Assembly (NCBI GenBank): GCA_026874595.1
Contig: CM049322.1
Span: 31,251,340 to 31,315,339 of the forward strand
DNA from: Sipunculus nudus
Lineage: Eukaryota; Annelida; Sipuncula; Golfingiida; Sipunculidae
Length of the DNA: 64,000 bases
Direction: 5' to 3'
Both the position numbers and the translations under genes were made by a program. This document shows positions 12,067 to 25,900 of the stretch, piece by piece. Each line of letters begins with the position of its first letter. Position 1 is the stretch's first letter. The notes under the pieces were generated by a model, which was not told where the DNA came from, made no database searches, and saw only the letters and a list, made by a program, of their open reading frames with translations.

Positions 12067-13420
12067 TGGAGATGGTAAAGAAGGAATGGCAGGCGATGAG
12101 GCAGGTTCTGGATTGCTTTTTGATCTATTTATTAAGGCCTCTGTTGTACCCGGCTCAAATGATCACCCAAGCGCCATATGATGGTGCTACTCTTTTTTTT
12201 AGTAATATGCCAGGGACAATCATAACAAATTCATCCGTCAAACATGGAAACAACATTTTGGAATTGTGCTGCATGATCACCATAATTTCGTATTACAACT
12301 GCTTTTTTCCCCATAGCTTTTCCTTCATCTGGCAAAGCTCAGTCTAGACCTTGCTATTGAAGTGCGTAAAACTGTCATGTTTAATCCTTGATCCCATACC
12401 ATGAAGTCGGCTTGCAACTGCTTCTTGTTTACCTTTTTTAAACATCTTATAATGGTCGAGAGTGAGCAGTACACATCCAACATTGAGTCCTACGCGTCCT
12501 TGAAACTGAATCACGTTCTCTTTAGGTTGATTTCGCTCGCACGGTTGGTCATACGTTTTTGCTTCGGGAAGAACAAGTCTCTAGACATCCAATTTTTCTT
12601 GATGATGGCTTCTGATGTTTTTGTGTGATAGGTATGGAACATTACAATTTAGGCATTCCTGCCAACACAAGCGTTGAAATCTTAAACGACTCTTCCTCTA
12701 TGACCTTCTGTCACAATCTTGTGAGCTTCTGGAAGAAAAGTTTGATCAGCTCTTGTGTGCAGGTCATGGTTTTGGCGAAACAGAAGAGCATCATATATAT
12801 CTCTTCTCTCAGAGGCACTTTCATCATCACCATACGAACACTGATTTTGTTAAGGGGATTATGCAGGGAAAGAGGCAAACGTTCCCGCAAAAGAGATTGT
12901 CTGATCCAGCTTCTGTAATATTATCAGTTTGCCGAGCATATCTTGCTGACTGGATCGATGTCAATGTTGTATCGCTGGAGTCTGATGTTCTATGAGTGTT
13001 GTTTGACGTTTTGTTCTGTTGCTGTTCTCCAACACGTCATGTGTGGATGTTACTTGATCTTCGGCCCTTTGGAGATCCTCATTTTGGATTTCGTCCTCGA
13101 TTGAGGTGTTTAGTAAGCTGCCTACATGATAAGATAAGGAAGAAATTTTTCAGTCACCTTTTCTAGAACCTTCTAAGTGAGATCGGAGCAGTGCTGTCCC
13201 TGGATAGGGCTGCTCCATCACCGGGATATCCAGCTAATCTTATCCTTATTATCGCTGAATTGAGGACGACCATCCGCCTGAGTATTTGTCCATCTTACAT
13301 CCGAACCCTTGCCAATTGCCTTTCGTCTTGGTACTTCTCTAGCATCTCTAGGGCAAGAGCTCCAACGAGATCCGATTCAGATATTTTTTCTTCAAAATCT
13401 AGGTGATGTAAAAAAATTAC
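12067..13420. other. Unassigned, possibly upstream part of the RTE-like relic
   Basis: Both strands have medium-length reading frames with normal amino-acid composition, for example minus-strand charged stretches near 12.75-13.1 kb, unlike the AT-rich neighbours. I could not match them to a family. Continuity with the minus-strand LINE relic below suggests decayed transposon sequence. Confidence 0.35.
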
Positions 13421-16400
13421 ACTTTCGGCGGAGAATAATCACTCGGTAATCTTTTCTACCAGGGAAAACAGTGATATCACCTGATGCGAGAGAGTGCTGG
13501 CACGGTCTGCATTTCGCAATCGCAATATACGCATTCAGATTACTCTTTCACACACAGACACACAAGTCATGTCGTAATGCGGCTTATTCGTGTCATTGAT
13601 TACTGCTATGTTAAATACCAATATTCATTTTAAATTAGATACATGAGTGTATATGGAATGTTGTGCGAGTTAAACACAGGTATCTCCTGCTGTTGAGAAG
13701 AAACCTGCCAAAGGTTAATTACAACCCCTGCCTTATCCAACCAAGTTCGGCTGATCAGGTCCTGTTATAAAGTGTGTTATATGCCACATAAGTAGTGAAT
13801 TGGCATGGGCATTCTGCGGAAAGCAAAGTCTAGGATAAATTAACCTATAGTTCCTTTTATGGCTGCATGGGTTATATACTTCAGGAGACATGAAAAGCCA
13901 CAAGATGAATTGGCCAGTATGTGACTGACATGGTCACTAGACCCTTTCGTATACGGTTGTCATGTTCCAATAAATTGTCGTCATATCCATATCTGCCGTA
14001 GTACGCATGCGTATATATGCCAGAAAAACACTCATCACTTAAGAATCGTACAAACTGGGCTATTTTCAAGAAGGGCTTTTGAGCCTTTTTCACTACTTCA
14101 AAGAAATGTTTTCAATCAGGCACCATCTTTTCCGAACCAGTCGGCCTTTCTTTTATATCTGCTTATATGTCTTCCTGGGTTGGACCCTCCCCTTTTAAAA
14201 CCCCTTGATCAAGCTATTTAAGCATCGGCTGTGGGGGGGGGGGGGGGTATTCAGGGATTACCCAATAGACAGAAGATACTTACGACACATGTAGTTTAAG
14301 TAAAGCCATGGCAGGGGGATCTCGAATATGTATGACATTCCAATCAACGATAAAATTATGATATCTCGGCAAAAAAGTGTCATATTCTTTATAAAACGAA
14401 GATTTTTGTATTGAATATGTTTATAAGTTATTTTTCGAAAGTGGCTTTCCATTTGAAAGGTTACATGGGTTACTCAGAGGATATGTATACCTTTCAGATT
14501 TTGAAAATAATACTGATGTATTCTGGTTCCTGTGTTACTGTCCTTTGCCTTATAGGCAAAAAGCGCTAAAAAATCTACAGTGGGTCCCCCACTGTTAATG
14601 TCCTAAATGTGCTGTTAACGTCCATTCTTATCAGAATTATGCTCCACTTTTCAACTTAAACAATAAAAGGTAAGTTTAGGCGACATGTTTTCGTGGTCCT
14701 TATCACTAATTGGAACTTGTTCATATGTTCTGAAGTAAACAAATCTTAAGTGCATTCGCATACTTGGGCTGTTATTGATTAAATGTAACACACGCACATT
14801 TGCTTTCTTTGTACCGGTAGCTAAAGGGACACTCACAAGCTTACGGTCTGCTTTTGTAATACAGTAAGTTTTAATGTTTGAATTTATGAGTTAATCTTAT
14901 TATGGCTCATGATGATCTTACACAGATTATTTTGGTACAGGAGTCTGGTCATCTTGACGACCTCACAAAACTGACCTATGAAATATCCCTAGTAATAATA
15001 TGAGAAAATAACATACCTAAATATAAATATGGATAATGGTAATTCATTCAAGGTGCACAAAAAATAATCACAACTGTGATTTCGAAAGCATCAAATATTG
15101 GATTATCCACATTAAGCACCTCCGTTTTAATTATGTGATCCATGGGTCATACTACTGGGCTGTGGTGTTTAAACATTTAGAGCCAAATCCTGTCATATGT
15201 TATGCAATGTTTGGGTTATCGATATTTATCCGACTCTTGTACATACATGTGTATATGGCCGTTGTCGAAAATAGCAATGACAGAGGGAAAGCGCAAGAAA
15301 CATGCCTGTTACACCAAAACGCCATGGCTAAGATCCTTTTCGAGCATCAAGAGTCGTTATCCATAATGGTAAAATATAGCGGCCACTGACAACCGAAGAC
15401 GACCGGTCAAATCAACCGTTACGGTTCGTGAACCTACGGAAGTCTGAATGATGGTATTATTTTTCATACGTCGTTTGCTTTGCAGAACCGATAAACATGG
15501 TCATATATTCCTTCCTTTAAACACTGGTCAATGTCCCATCCAATGTCGTACCCTCTTTGTCTTCTGATATAAAAACACTCGATATTACTCGCCATCACTC
15601 GCCATCAGTTTGTACAACCTCGGTCTCTTGTGCATCGCGAGCCCGTGCGTCACATGATTTGGCTATTAATAGTCGACAAATCCTCGTTACGTTCCGGGAC
15701 AGAGTACGCAGGACATATTTCTGTCCTTGGCAATTTAAGCATGTGTGTTCCTCCTGCCAAAGAAATACTACTGACTATGTATCAATTGAATCTGGCACTA
15801 ATAATCACCGCCGGGTATGACTGAGATGACTATTTACCGTACTTAATCCTTGATTTTGAGTATAAGTTTATATGTTTTATTCTCTTCTAACGCTGATCGC
15901 TGCTACTGGCTAATCTTTTCATCACCGAGTGTACGGCATGCCTGCCTGTTCTGTCGAGAATATACTCTATTTGACAGACGCATTTACAACCACTATCCCG
16001 ATACGCGGTAATATCACCTTGGTTTACAAGGGTGAGGACATGCCCTCAACCAGGGCTACACCGCCCTTTAACTTGTTGTGAGAACCCTCTGCATGCTCGG
16101 CTACTTCCGTCCCTCTACCCTCGTCTAGTGAATCAGTACTTGGTCAGGCAAAAGTCCCTGTTGGCGGACCCATACACGCGCTTCGTCGTATGACCATCCA
16201 TTTCGTACTCGAGTAGACATCGGTTTCAATACATTCGATCTGCTCAAAACCACACTGTTATCCATACTTTGTGCCCCTGCATCTGGTCACATAGTTGGTG
16301 TTCCATTTTGCGGTCGGAACCACATGTTTTAATTTAGTCTCAGCATGTTTACAATGTCCATGAAAACTTCAATATGTATTAATAGTTTTAGAATTGATGT

Positions 16401-16620
16401 ATTCGTTTCTCGGTTGGTCCCATTCTTTAGTATTTGCTTAAACTCTCCGGGACTAGGTGGTCAGGCCAGTATTACAAGAATGTCAACACAAGGTATCTAT
16501 GTTGTTCTAAATTGTACAGCACACAAAGTAAGATGGACACCCGTCCATAATAGCAAGAATTGATATTCAGTGATTTTTTTGTGAGCTGCTACACATTCAT
16601 CTTTATATCCTTCTTACGCC
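13421..16620. other. Unassigned non-coding stretch
   Basis: No gene recognised. A G15 homopolymer lies at 14233-14247. A frame at 15036-15389 (+) runs 117 codons but shows no domain, signal or splice context that supports it. Confidence 0.45.
14233..14247. repeat. Poly-G tract (G15)
   Basis: Uninterrupted G run. Confidence 0.95.
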
Positions 16621-16626
16621 CCATAG

Positions 16627-16697
16627 ATTAAGTGGTTAGATGGTTAATAAGGTGTATAAATATTAAGTGGTTAGATGGTAAATAAGGTGTATAAATA
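16627..16697. repeat. Tandem repeat, 2 x 35 bp
   Basis: A 35-bp unit starting ATTAAGTGGTTAGATGGT occurs twice head to tail with one mismatch (T to A), just upstream of the signal-peptide exon of the Ig gene. Confidence 0.9.
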
Positions 16698-16866
16698 TTA
16701 AATGAATTGTCATCATAAAATAAGACAGAGTGATGTGACACTGGTTTGTATAACTGACAAAAAGAAAACAGTGACATATAATGTTTATTAGTAATACATA
16801 ACACATTCTTTTGTTTATCAGAAATTGTTGTGTTAATATTTTATAAACATCTGATTTTTTTTACAG

Positions 16867-16933
16867 AAAACCGGAAGTATGGTTCATCTACATGCTATTT
16901 TGCTGTTATGTTTGCAAATTCTGTTTCGTTATG
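16867..16933 (+). CDS. Ig receptor exon: signal peptide
   Basis: A 3' splice site (T-rich tract ending TTACAG) precedes the exon, so a 5'-untranslated exon must lie upstream. The ATG at 16879 opens MVHLHAILLLCLQILFRYG, a short start, a hydrophobic Leu/Ile core and a polar end, typical of a signal peptide. The exon ends with the first base of a Gly codon before GTAAGC (phase 1). A matching signal-peptide-exon design appears at 58986 and 60425 with unrelated sequence. Confidence 0.7.
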
Positions 16934-19900
16934 GTAAGCAACCTTCATTTGGTATGTCATGGTAATTTTATTACTCATTAAGTTTTGTAAAATAAATTCC
17001 CAGAAAAGCATCGAAAAGGGACTCAGAAATAAGAAACGTGTTCTTTTATATAAGGAAGCAGGTGTACATCTCTCAGTTGCTTTCATACAAAATCTTTTAG
17101 CTAAATCTCTTACAGTGTTGACTCGATTTTACTTAACCACCCCTCAGAACACTTGTACAGCAATAATTCATCAATTATATCTGAAACATTCTAACAGGAT
17201 ACACTTTCAAAGGCCCTGCCAGTCAGCACAGATTCATCGTTTACTGTAAATCTGAATTTTAAACTGTATTCTCTTGTTTATCTTTACGTTCTCATCTGAT
17301 TCAGTGATTTAAGTCAGTGAAACAAGGATCAGAATCGCCATTTTAAGGGATTTGATATTTTGATAATTTATGCAACCGTTCAAAAAGGGTTTTGATGAAT
17401 TTTCACGACTGCACATCGTCATATCCAATGGTTAAGTTACTTTGTGTGGAGTCAATATTTGAATCTCATCTGACGCAATATTCACTGATCTGTAGCAATA
17501 ATGCTTCAGGCATTCCTCTGTCTGTTGTTTCATTTTACCGTCCTTCAGGCTGCCCGAAATGTCTCAAACAGGGCGCATGCTTGAAACGATATAGTAGTAA
17601 ACCTGAATACATGCATACAGTACGCTGGGTGAAAAAAATGGGTATTTATATGCCTAATACAATATAACTGTGAACTCGGGTGCAATTTAACTTAAAGAGG
17701 ATATATATCATTTGTTCATCTCTTCTCTAATCCACATAGTCACACATTCTCACCGGTCATTACCATGGACAATACAAGGAATCACACAGCCTGATCCACG
17801 AATCACTTATTGGTTTGGCCTGCAACCCCTGTAGAGGCAAATTTTCACGTACTTTTGCTGCTCTGGACAGAAGTAACATGTAACAACTTTCATGTAGTTG
17901 GGCATAAAAAGAGAGGAACCTTGATTTGTGTATTGTTCTTGATGGTAACAAATACGATGATTTATCTAAACAAGCAGTACCTGATGTAAAACGAATGGAG
18001 ATGGCACTTAAAAGTTTCTTGTTTTACATTTTAATTCATTCCCTTAATTAAAGGTTCCTATGTCCTTTAGTAAAATACCCCCAACAGATAATACTTTATT
18101 TCAGACTCGTACATGCATAGGTCAGTATACACATAATATGCATACACAAAAAATATAGACACACATATATACATATAAATATATATATACACATATATAA
18201 CGTTATATATACCTATATAATCACAAACACACATACCTACACACAAACATATATATACATACATGCCCATAAACATATATACATATACACATACACACAT
18301 GCATATATACATGATATATAAATGTACAAATTTACACATATACGAACATATACTCACATACATGATCAAATATATATGTACAAGGACTGAAGGATAAACT
18401 AGCCTCTCACTTGAACCGGATGACCCGTCGACTTTGACATGAAGTCATACTATAAAATACATATACTGCGAAAAAACGTTCATGAATTTCCTGTCTCAAT
18501 ACTTTACAATGATCTGTGTTATTCCTGTGTAAGAAAAACACCCATTATACACACCTACTAGTGTACTTGTACACATACATATATATACACTCGCATATAC
18601 CCACATATCTATACATACATACATATATAGAGACATATACATGCATACATATATACACACATGTACGTACTTACGTTGACCTACATATACACTCATACTA
18701 ACATAGACATTCATATAAAATACGTAAAAGAAACAGAGTACTTCAGATGAACATCGTGAGGCTCAAAGTACAGCCATAAAGCGTCACACCTGTAAATTTA
18801 AACTATGTCAGTGAAATCATATTTTTTACCGTCCCGAAGCTATTCAATGTGGCTCATGACCCAGAAAATATAATTCTTTCGATAAAACGGAAAAAAATAC
18901 TATCCTGTACCCTTGTATAAGCACGTGGGCATATATCTTTTCTTCTGTTAATGTGTTGATGAACACACTAATAATTACCCCACCATCAGCTACTATTCGC
19001 CAGTTGCAGAGAAAGAAATAAAAAGACAATTTTTCGCTCAGCTGACTATAAGTGATCTGAGCTTTGGTCATGGTCCTTTGTACGCCGGCTCGACGGCCGT
19101 GAACAGGGCACGTTTTGAAACCGTTACACCTACTTATCCAAAGTACGACATAGACTTAGATGTCCCTAAGTTCTCCAAATAAAACTAATGTTACACATTA
19201 AAACTTCCGACTTTAAAACCCACTGGTGATTATCTATTCTTATATGATATAGCTATAATTACTGTATATATTTCCTATATTTATGTTAGGAATTACGTCA
19301 ATATTGGGCAAATCATTGAAGTTATGGGTCCAAATATAATACATTTTGTCAAAAACCAAGAAATATTTTTACTCACTTAATATGATAATTGTTAAGCTAG
19401 CGAGGTGTTTTCAAGCACATAACTATATTCAACTTAGTTTTTAATTGTATACCAGAATCAAAATATTGTAATTTTCTCAGGTAATTAGCATAAATGTAAA
19501 ATCAATTACTTAAATTTTTACCCAACTTTGACCATGGCACATTTTCTCCTGTAAGCACTGTTGATATTATTTTCACATGATTAAGATGAGATAATATTTA
19601 GTTTAATGTTGTTGTTTCTCCCTCATCAAACCGTGTATAACTGATTTGAAAAGGGAATGTTTAATCAATTGTAAAGAATACTTTATTTTTGTTAATAAGA
19701 GTAAGCATGTACACAAAACTAAAACTTCAATGTACAATTACTTTGGGATAGTGATTCAAGGAATAATCCATAAGATGCTATGTTGTGGCATTATGGTTTT
19801 TAGTGATTTTATCTTTAAACAAATTCTTTTAAATTTAAGCATTTTATAAATTGTAAAATATATGTGCATACAGTCGCGACTTGACATTCCGACCCTTAAC

Positions 19901-22900
19901 AATCCGGAAACCTTACAATCCGACGGTATTTTGCAATAAACGAACGGGACCCATAGAAATTAGCCTTGACAAATCGACAGCCTTGGATTACGACTCCGAC
20001 AAGACATTTCCCGACACAAACAAGGATACCCACGTATTTTCTGACTTGACAATCCGACCGGTATATTATCCTTTGATGTCAGTCGTCGGCCTCGGGCACA
20101 CAGCAACCTGATCAATTAGGGCTGAAATGCAGCGATGCGTATTGTTCTAACTGTACACGAGAACCAATTATTGAGTCAATTTGGCTCACTTATTAAGTCA
20201 GTTTACATCTGTATGTGGCAGACATGTACCTCTCGGTGTGTGGAATACGCGGAGATGGAGAACGGTGTCGGGGACCTTTTTCAGGCACTCAACAGCGCGG
20301 ACCAGGTGACCGCGGAGCAATACCTCGTATTAGACAACACAGAGCCCACTGAAGCAATGCCGACGGCCGCTGATATTGTGTCAATGGTCAAAGAAGATGG
20401 AGGCGACAGTGACAGCGAGTCTGAGGGAGAAGTGGGTTCTCCTAAACCAGTAACTCTCAGAGACACGATTGAGGCAATGGAAACAGGGCTACGGTATATT
20501 GAGGAATAGGGATTCGCTGCAGGGGACATTGATGCCGACCGCTTACAAAAGTCCGTGAAAATGAAAAAAATAAAAGAACAAGATACCAGACAGATATGCC
20601 TGAATTCTTTAGACGCACATGAACTTAGTAGATCAACCTCATATATATACATTTAGTTTATGTTTGTTCAGAAATATAAGCATATCTCATAATTGTAGAA
20701 TCTGCATAGGTCGTCAGTCTTGACGGGCGTTGTATATATAGACACGTATATAAGAATAAAAAAACAGTACTCCATGACGGATGTTTATATTTTCTAATTC
20801 ACATTAATCATAACAACATCATATACGTAGTTTATTATAACAAAATACCTAATGAATTATAACAATTCCTCCAAACATTTAGGTCACATTGTATCTTTAC
20901 CCTCGATCAGTCACCTTTATTGATTTGACAGTCCGACAGCCTTGCAATCCGACGTAAATTAGCGTATTACATTTAGTGTCGGATTATCAAGTCACGACTG
21001 TACATAAATTTGACATGACCGAACTAAGGAAAAATAATGATGCAAATTACACATTTTGAAGTTAATTTTTCTGAATTGTAAATTTATAAAATTTATTCAT
21101 TAAATAATTCCTATTCTCCTGTCAAAAATAGACATACTGAAAAAATAAGGTTTAATATAAACTAAAAATCCTGCCTCAGCAGAAAATGATATAAAGTTAT
21201 CAGTCATTTTTGTCGATCTGTCTGTCCATCTGTAAATACTTCATATACAACACAATATCCCAAAAACCGATACTGGTTCTCCATGGCATTTATGTCACAG
21301 GTTTATTTTATTGATCATATATTCAGTACTTGATTATCACCAAACAGCAGGATAATTTCCTCTTAGCTCTTCAAATGCTTATATATAAAAAACCATAACA
21401 ATAGGAATAAGTATATTTTGCATTTGCTGAAATTTTACAAAATTCAGCCGAGTGCCATGACCAATGTGTCCCTTGTTTTAAGCTGCTCTTGTTTTTATTT
21501 TGTATTGTGTCTTCTATAAAGGTATGGCACAGGTAACAGAAGTTGCGGAGGGAGGCGATGTCATACTAAACTGTACAGACTGGGTTGGAGATGGTTCATA
21601 CACCATTCTCGGGTCTGTACCTGTATCCGGTGGAAATTAGCTGATAATGAGTCAGAATAAAGCATTCCGCGTTACAGACATCCCACGTAGTACAAGGTAT
21701 TATGGAAGGCTGTCAAGACCAGAATGGGGCATATGTGTGCTTTCCAATGTCCCAAAAGGGGATTCAGAGATGTACCTGAGCATGCAGCATGTACCTGGTC
21801 ATACAAATGAAAGAACATTCTTATACCAGATCATTGGTAAGTTATAAGGGGTATTCTGATCAAATGTAAATATATAAGGTAATACTGAATCTTGTAAGAG
21901 GTAACGCATGAAAGCATATGAATAATTAGTAAAACATAAGAAATGATTGTTTTGTGCAATGTTCATTGATTCTATTATCGAGGCAAAGTGTTTATCTTAA
22001 TCAAATGATCAACAGCGTAGAATATATTTTATTAGGACAAGTTTCATGTTATAATTACTCATAGAGAGAAATAAAAATTTATGTCTATTGTATTGGATTA
22101 TACATTTTACATTTTGAAACAACGTCAAAACATTAACCTTTCATGATAAATCATTAAACCATGATAACACCAAAAAGCGAGGCAAATACTTAGATCCCCC
22201 CTATTTTTTTATACTGCCTAACAGCTCGCTTGGTATGTCTGACAGGGTTTTCGCAAACTATAGCCTAGGGATTTATCGGGCCGGCAATAGGAGATAGGCT
22301 ACCTACGTTTCACAGTCCGACAGTCCAACTCATTTTACATCCAGGAAATGTGCTAATTAATAAAAATAATATAAATCTAAGGGCTGGAGTACCATATCCA
22401 ACCAGAAACACCAGCATAACCGTTTAGTTCAAGCTTGAGCCAATTCTCTGAGCAGGTTTCTGACATTAATTTGGTCCTCAAGAAGGAAGTTAAAATATTT
22501 ATGTAACTATCACTCCAAAGGTTAAGATATTATTGATCTCACTTATCACACATATTCCCCTAATGAGCTCTTGTCCACTGTCATATTATGCAATTTAATT
22601 TTGAAATTTAACAATATTTTATATGTGCTAATCGTACTACATTTATCGATCTGAATGTCTTGTGCTTGAACAAGCGTCTTGTCTTGATAGTAGATTAAAT
22701 GCAAGGGTATTTCTTTTATTTAAGAAACTTTCTTCTCATCCAGATAATTAATATTCATTTCAGTAGGGCTACAGGATAACTCCTGTCGATTTTACCGAGC
22801 TATGTGAGCCTTTTGTTGTCCAGAGACACTGATCTTTTTTCAGGGAAACCAAGGTCAGATGAAATACCCGTACTTAGCATTTCAAACAACAATGTGAATG

Positions 22901-25900
22901 AAGGGGAACAAGTGTCACTGCAGTGTACCCCTCAAGTAAACACAGGAGGCACTAAGGAATACTCTTTTACACAGGATGGTGTAGAAGTCCAGAGGCAGTT
23001 CAACATTTCAACATGGATCATACGAAAGGCTACAAGTAGTCGGACGGGGAATTATCGATGCCTAGTTAACAATATAGCTGGTACAACGCCAGAGAGTAAT
23101 TCTGTACAACTACATGTGACTGGTAAGTACGTATTCTGTTCTTTTTAAGTGTTGTATATATGCACCATAAAGCTGTAGTCTGGATATACGTTAGAACATA
23201 GTGAAATTGTTTGGCGACCACCCTGCTAACACGACCATCCCTCTATGACAACGAACGACCACATTTTTTAGGCCAGTGAGTCCTTGTGTCACGACCACTA
23301 GCTATAATCTTTATTGCCGATTGTTCGGTTGAGCAATCACACGCCTCCCAGCGAACGTGGGCTTCGAGTCAATTAAATTTTAAACATAACTGACGCTGAA
23401 ACGTACAACGATGACACCAATTTACTTGTATGAGCGATAAAAGCCGCGGCGGCATTACTTAATTGAAGGAGCCACCACAGCCACTGCTTTGTTTTGGATC
23501 CAATGGTATTTGATGGTGTGTTCTCATAAATAGCATATCCTTGCCAAATACGAACCCGCTTAATCTGAAGATATCTATCCCGTGTTAAGGCAGCCAACGT
23601 ACATATCGGCTGAAATAAAGTGAACACGCCAATTATAGATCTAAGGAATCTTCCCTCGAACAGCCCATGATAGGTGCATTTACATTGTAGGGGACATTTT
23701 ATAATGTAAGGTAAAATGAACCAGATCTAGTCCAACTCAACTTATATTGTGATGTTATTCCCTTGTTATTCAATAAAAACATATAAACTGCATAAATAGT
23801 AAATTACAAAACGAAAAATAATTTATGATAAGATACTCATCGCCCGTATGTGAGTGCAGTATGACCAAGTTAAACAAGTTAAGTTCAGCTCTTGTCATAG
23901 TAACGTAATAATATACATACCATGGGCCGTTTTGGAGGAAATAATATTGGAGGGGCAAAGTTGACTAAAGAAGCACCCTGCAATATTTCAGTGTCTAAGG
24001 TTTTGCTTATCAACTGAGCTTCATATCAGAAGGAACGGTTACTTGTTTTTTGGAACATTTCGCAAGTATACATAAAAATAATTTATAAACTAAAATAGCC
24101 ATGTTATCATTTCATAGTTATTTGTGAGACATAGGTTATGCTGTAAATTGCCATAACTTGGTGTGCAATTACTTATATTACTCATTTTAATTAATGCAAA
24201 AATCATTAAAATCTATATGATGCAAGACACTTCATATTTTCCTTTTTAATATGTATTTCAGATTATTAATGCTCACAATTTGAAATTAAATAATATATAA
24301 TTTATCAAATCCTAAAAATACAAATTGATTTAATCAAAAGGAATGTATAAAACCTGAATTTTCCATTCAGTTTATGTGCCAGAAAGAATAAAGGAGTGTC
24401 TTGACTTTCAAATTTCGTTTAAATCTACATGTTTTTATTAACAAATTATTAACACTGCAAAATCATTAAAATCCTTTGTTAGACCCTGAAAGAATATTTC
24501 CGAGAAAAATATTTTACACCATTTAGAGATTTTTAGAGATAAAGACGAAATCCCTTTTGGACGTTCGAATATAGATGAACGAGCGCAAGGATTTCTGGCT
24601 GATTGTTGGACCAAGAGCTTTCTCTTGAAGCATACACTGCCTGTTGCGGAATTCCTCAAACATGCCAGTCATGTCATTTATTTCACATAACCCGTACATA
24701 TCTCTGATATACATTTTCAATTGACTTTGATCCCCTCACCGTGGGACGCTACAAAGTTTCGTGTGACTTTCTGATATTTTGCCTGACTATCCTGGATTGT
24801 CCAAACTATTTAAAAGCCCTGGCGGAAGAATCTGTTCCCCGATTTTCATAAAATATATATTATTTCATACAGTATATGTATTAAAAGTATGAACAGCCAT
24901 ACTGGTTCATTGTGTTAAGGGATGGAAATGGTATACATAGAAACGTTGGTTCGCTACAAGTGGAAATCAAACCGTGATGTCACATCGCTGGTTCCTATAA
25001 AAGTGTACAAATACACAGGGGGGGGGGGGTTGGGGATCTGGTGTAGCCAAGTTGTTGAGGCAGCTGAACGGAAATCGAAAGATCGTAGGTTCGATTCCCA
25101 CCGGCAGTGAACCGATTTTTCTGTGTATACCATTTTCCATCTACTATTTAAGCAACAGCAGCAGCAGCAGGAGTTTTCGCTCGTCGAGCAGCTACAGATT
25201 GCTCAGCCCTGCGTGCTCCTTAAGCATGTTCTCTGAGCCAACAGACTTTAAATTTAAGAATTATATACACTAAATAAAATTATTTCTTATGCAGCGATAT
25301 ATATAAATATATTTCTTATAATAAACAGGTAATTGATTTTCAATACTGCCAGTATTGTATAAAATATTAACAGCTTCCGGAGCATCTAGACAGAAATGCC
25401 AAAATAACATATGTAAATTGTTAGTATTAAAATTATTTGCGAAATATTATAATCATGCATGTTTAGATTAGCAGAATCATTGGTGATATGATATTTTGGT
25501 CTTTAAGGTAACTAGTATATTTTTTTTATTCAGTCAATCCACTAAGCCTGGGCCTACCGAGCTGGCCAATTCTTATTGTGATTGGAAGTATTGGAGTTGG
25601 TGTTTTGGTCAGTTCCATTGCATGTAAGTACTGTAAATTTTTCTGTTTTTCAATATGAATAAAATTGTATTAAAAAAAACAAAATAAGAACTACTTTAAA
25701 AAAATAGGCAGGAAAACATGAAATATAGTATATTTATAGTAATGACGATAAATGACAACATCTGAAAGTACAAATGAAATATTTAAAGGAATATATAAAA
25801 GAACTAGAAAAGCACTCAGAGGATGACCTCAGCTCATCAGCTCTTTAGCCTCATAAGGAACTGTCAGGAAAGCAGGATTTTGCCTTTAAAATATTCCTGG

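Larger units (their letters stand above)
16934..21521 (+). other. First intron of the Ig receptor gene
   Basis: The 4.6-kb intron holds two TACA/TATA-rich low-complexity blocks around 18.1-18.7 kb and a pogo/Tigger relic at 19871-21000. No further coding exon was recognised. Confidence 0.6.

Noticed and set aside
12401-12995. Overlapping plus-strand frames of 75-97 codons as a host gene
   Set aside because: The frames overlap, lack splice or domain support, and lie antisense to what is probably the upstream part of a LINE relic.
15036-15389. 117-codon plus-strand reading frame
   Set aside because: No signal, domain, splice context or repeat-protein similarity; length alone is not support in a 64-kb AT-rich window.
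18067-18714. Tyr/Val/Cys-rich minus-strand frames
   Set aside because: They are translations of TACA/TATA low-complexity DNA.
24438-24720. Minus-strand frames containing IRDMYGLCEINDMTGMFEEF
   Set aside because: The composition looks protein-like, but I could not link it to any family, and the frames are short and overlap each other.
25036-25110. Functional tRNA gene
   Set aside because: It has box A- and box B-like words but no pairing acceptor stem, and the sequence continues into the SINE body shared with other copies.
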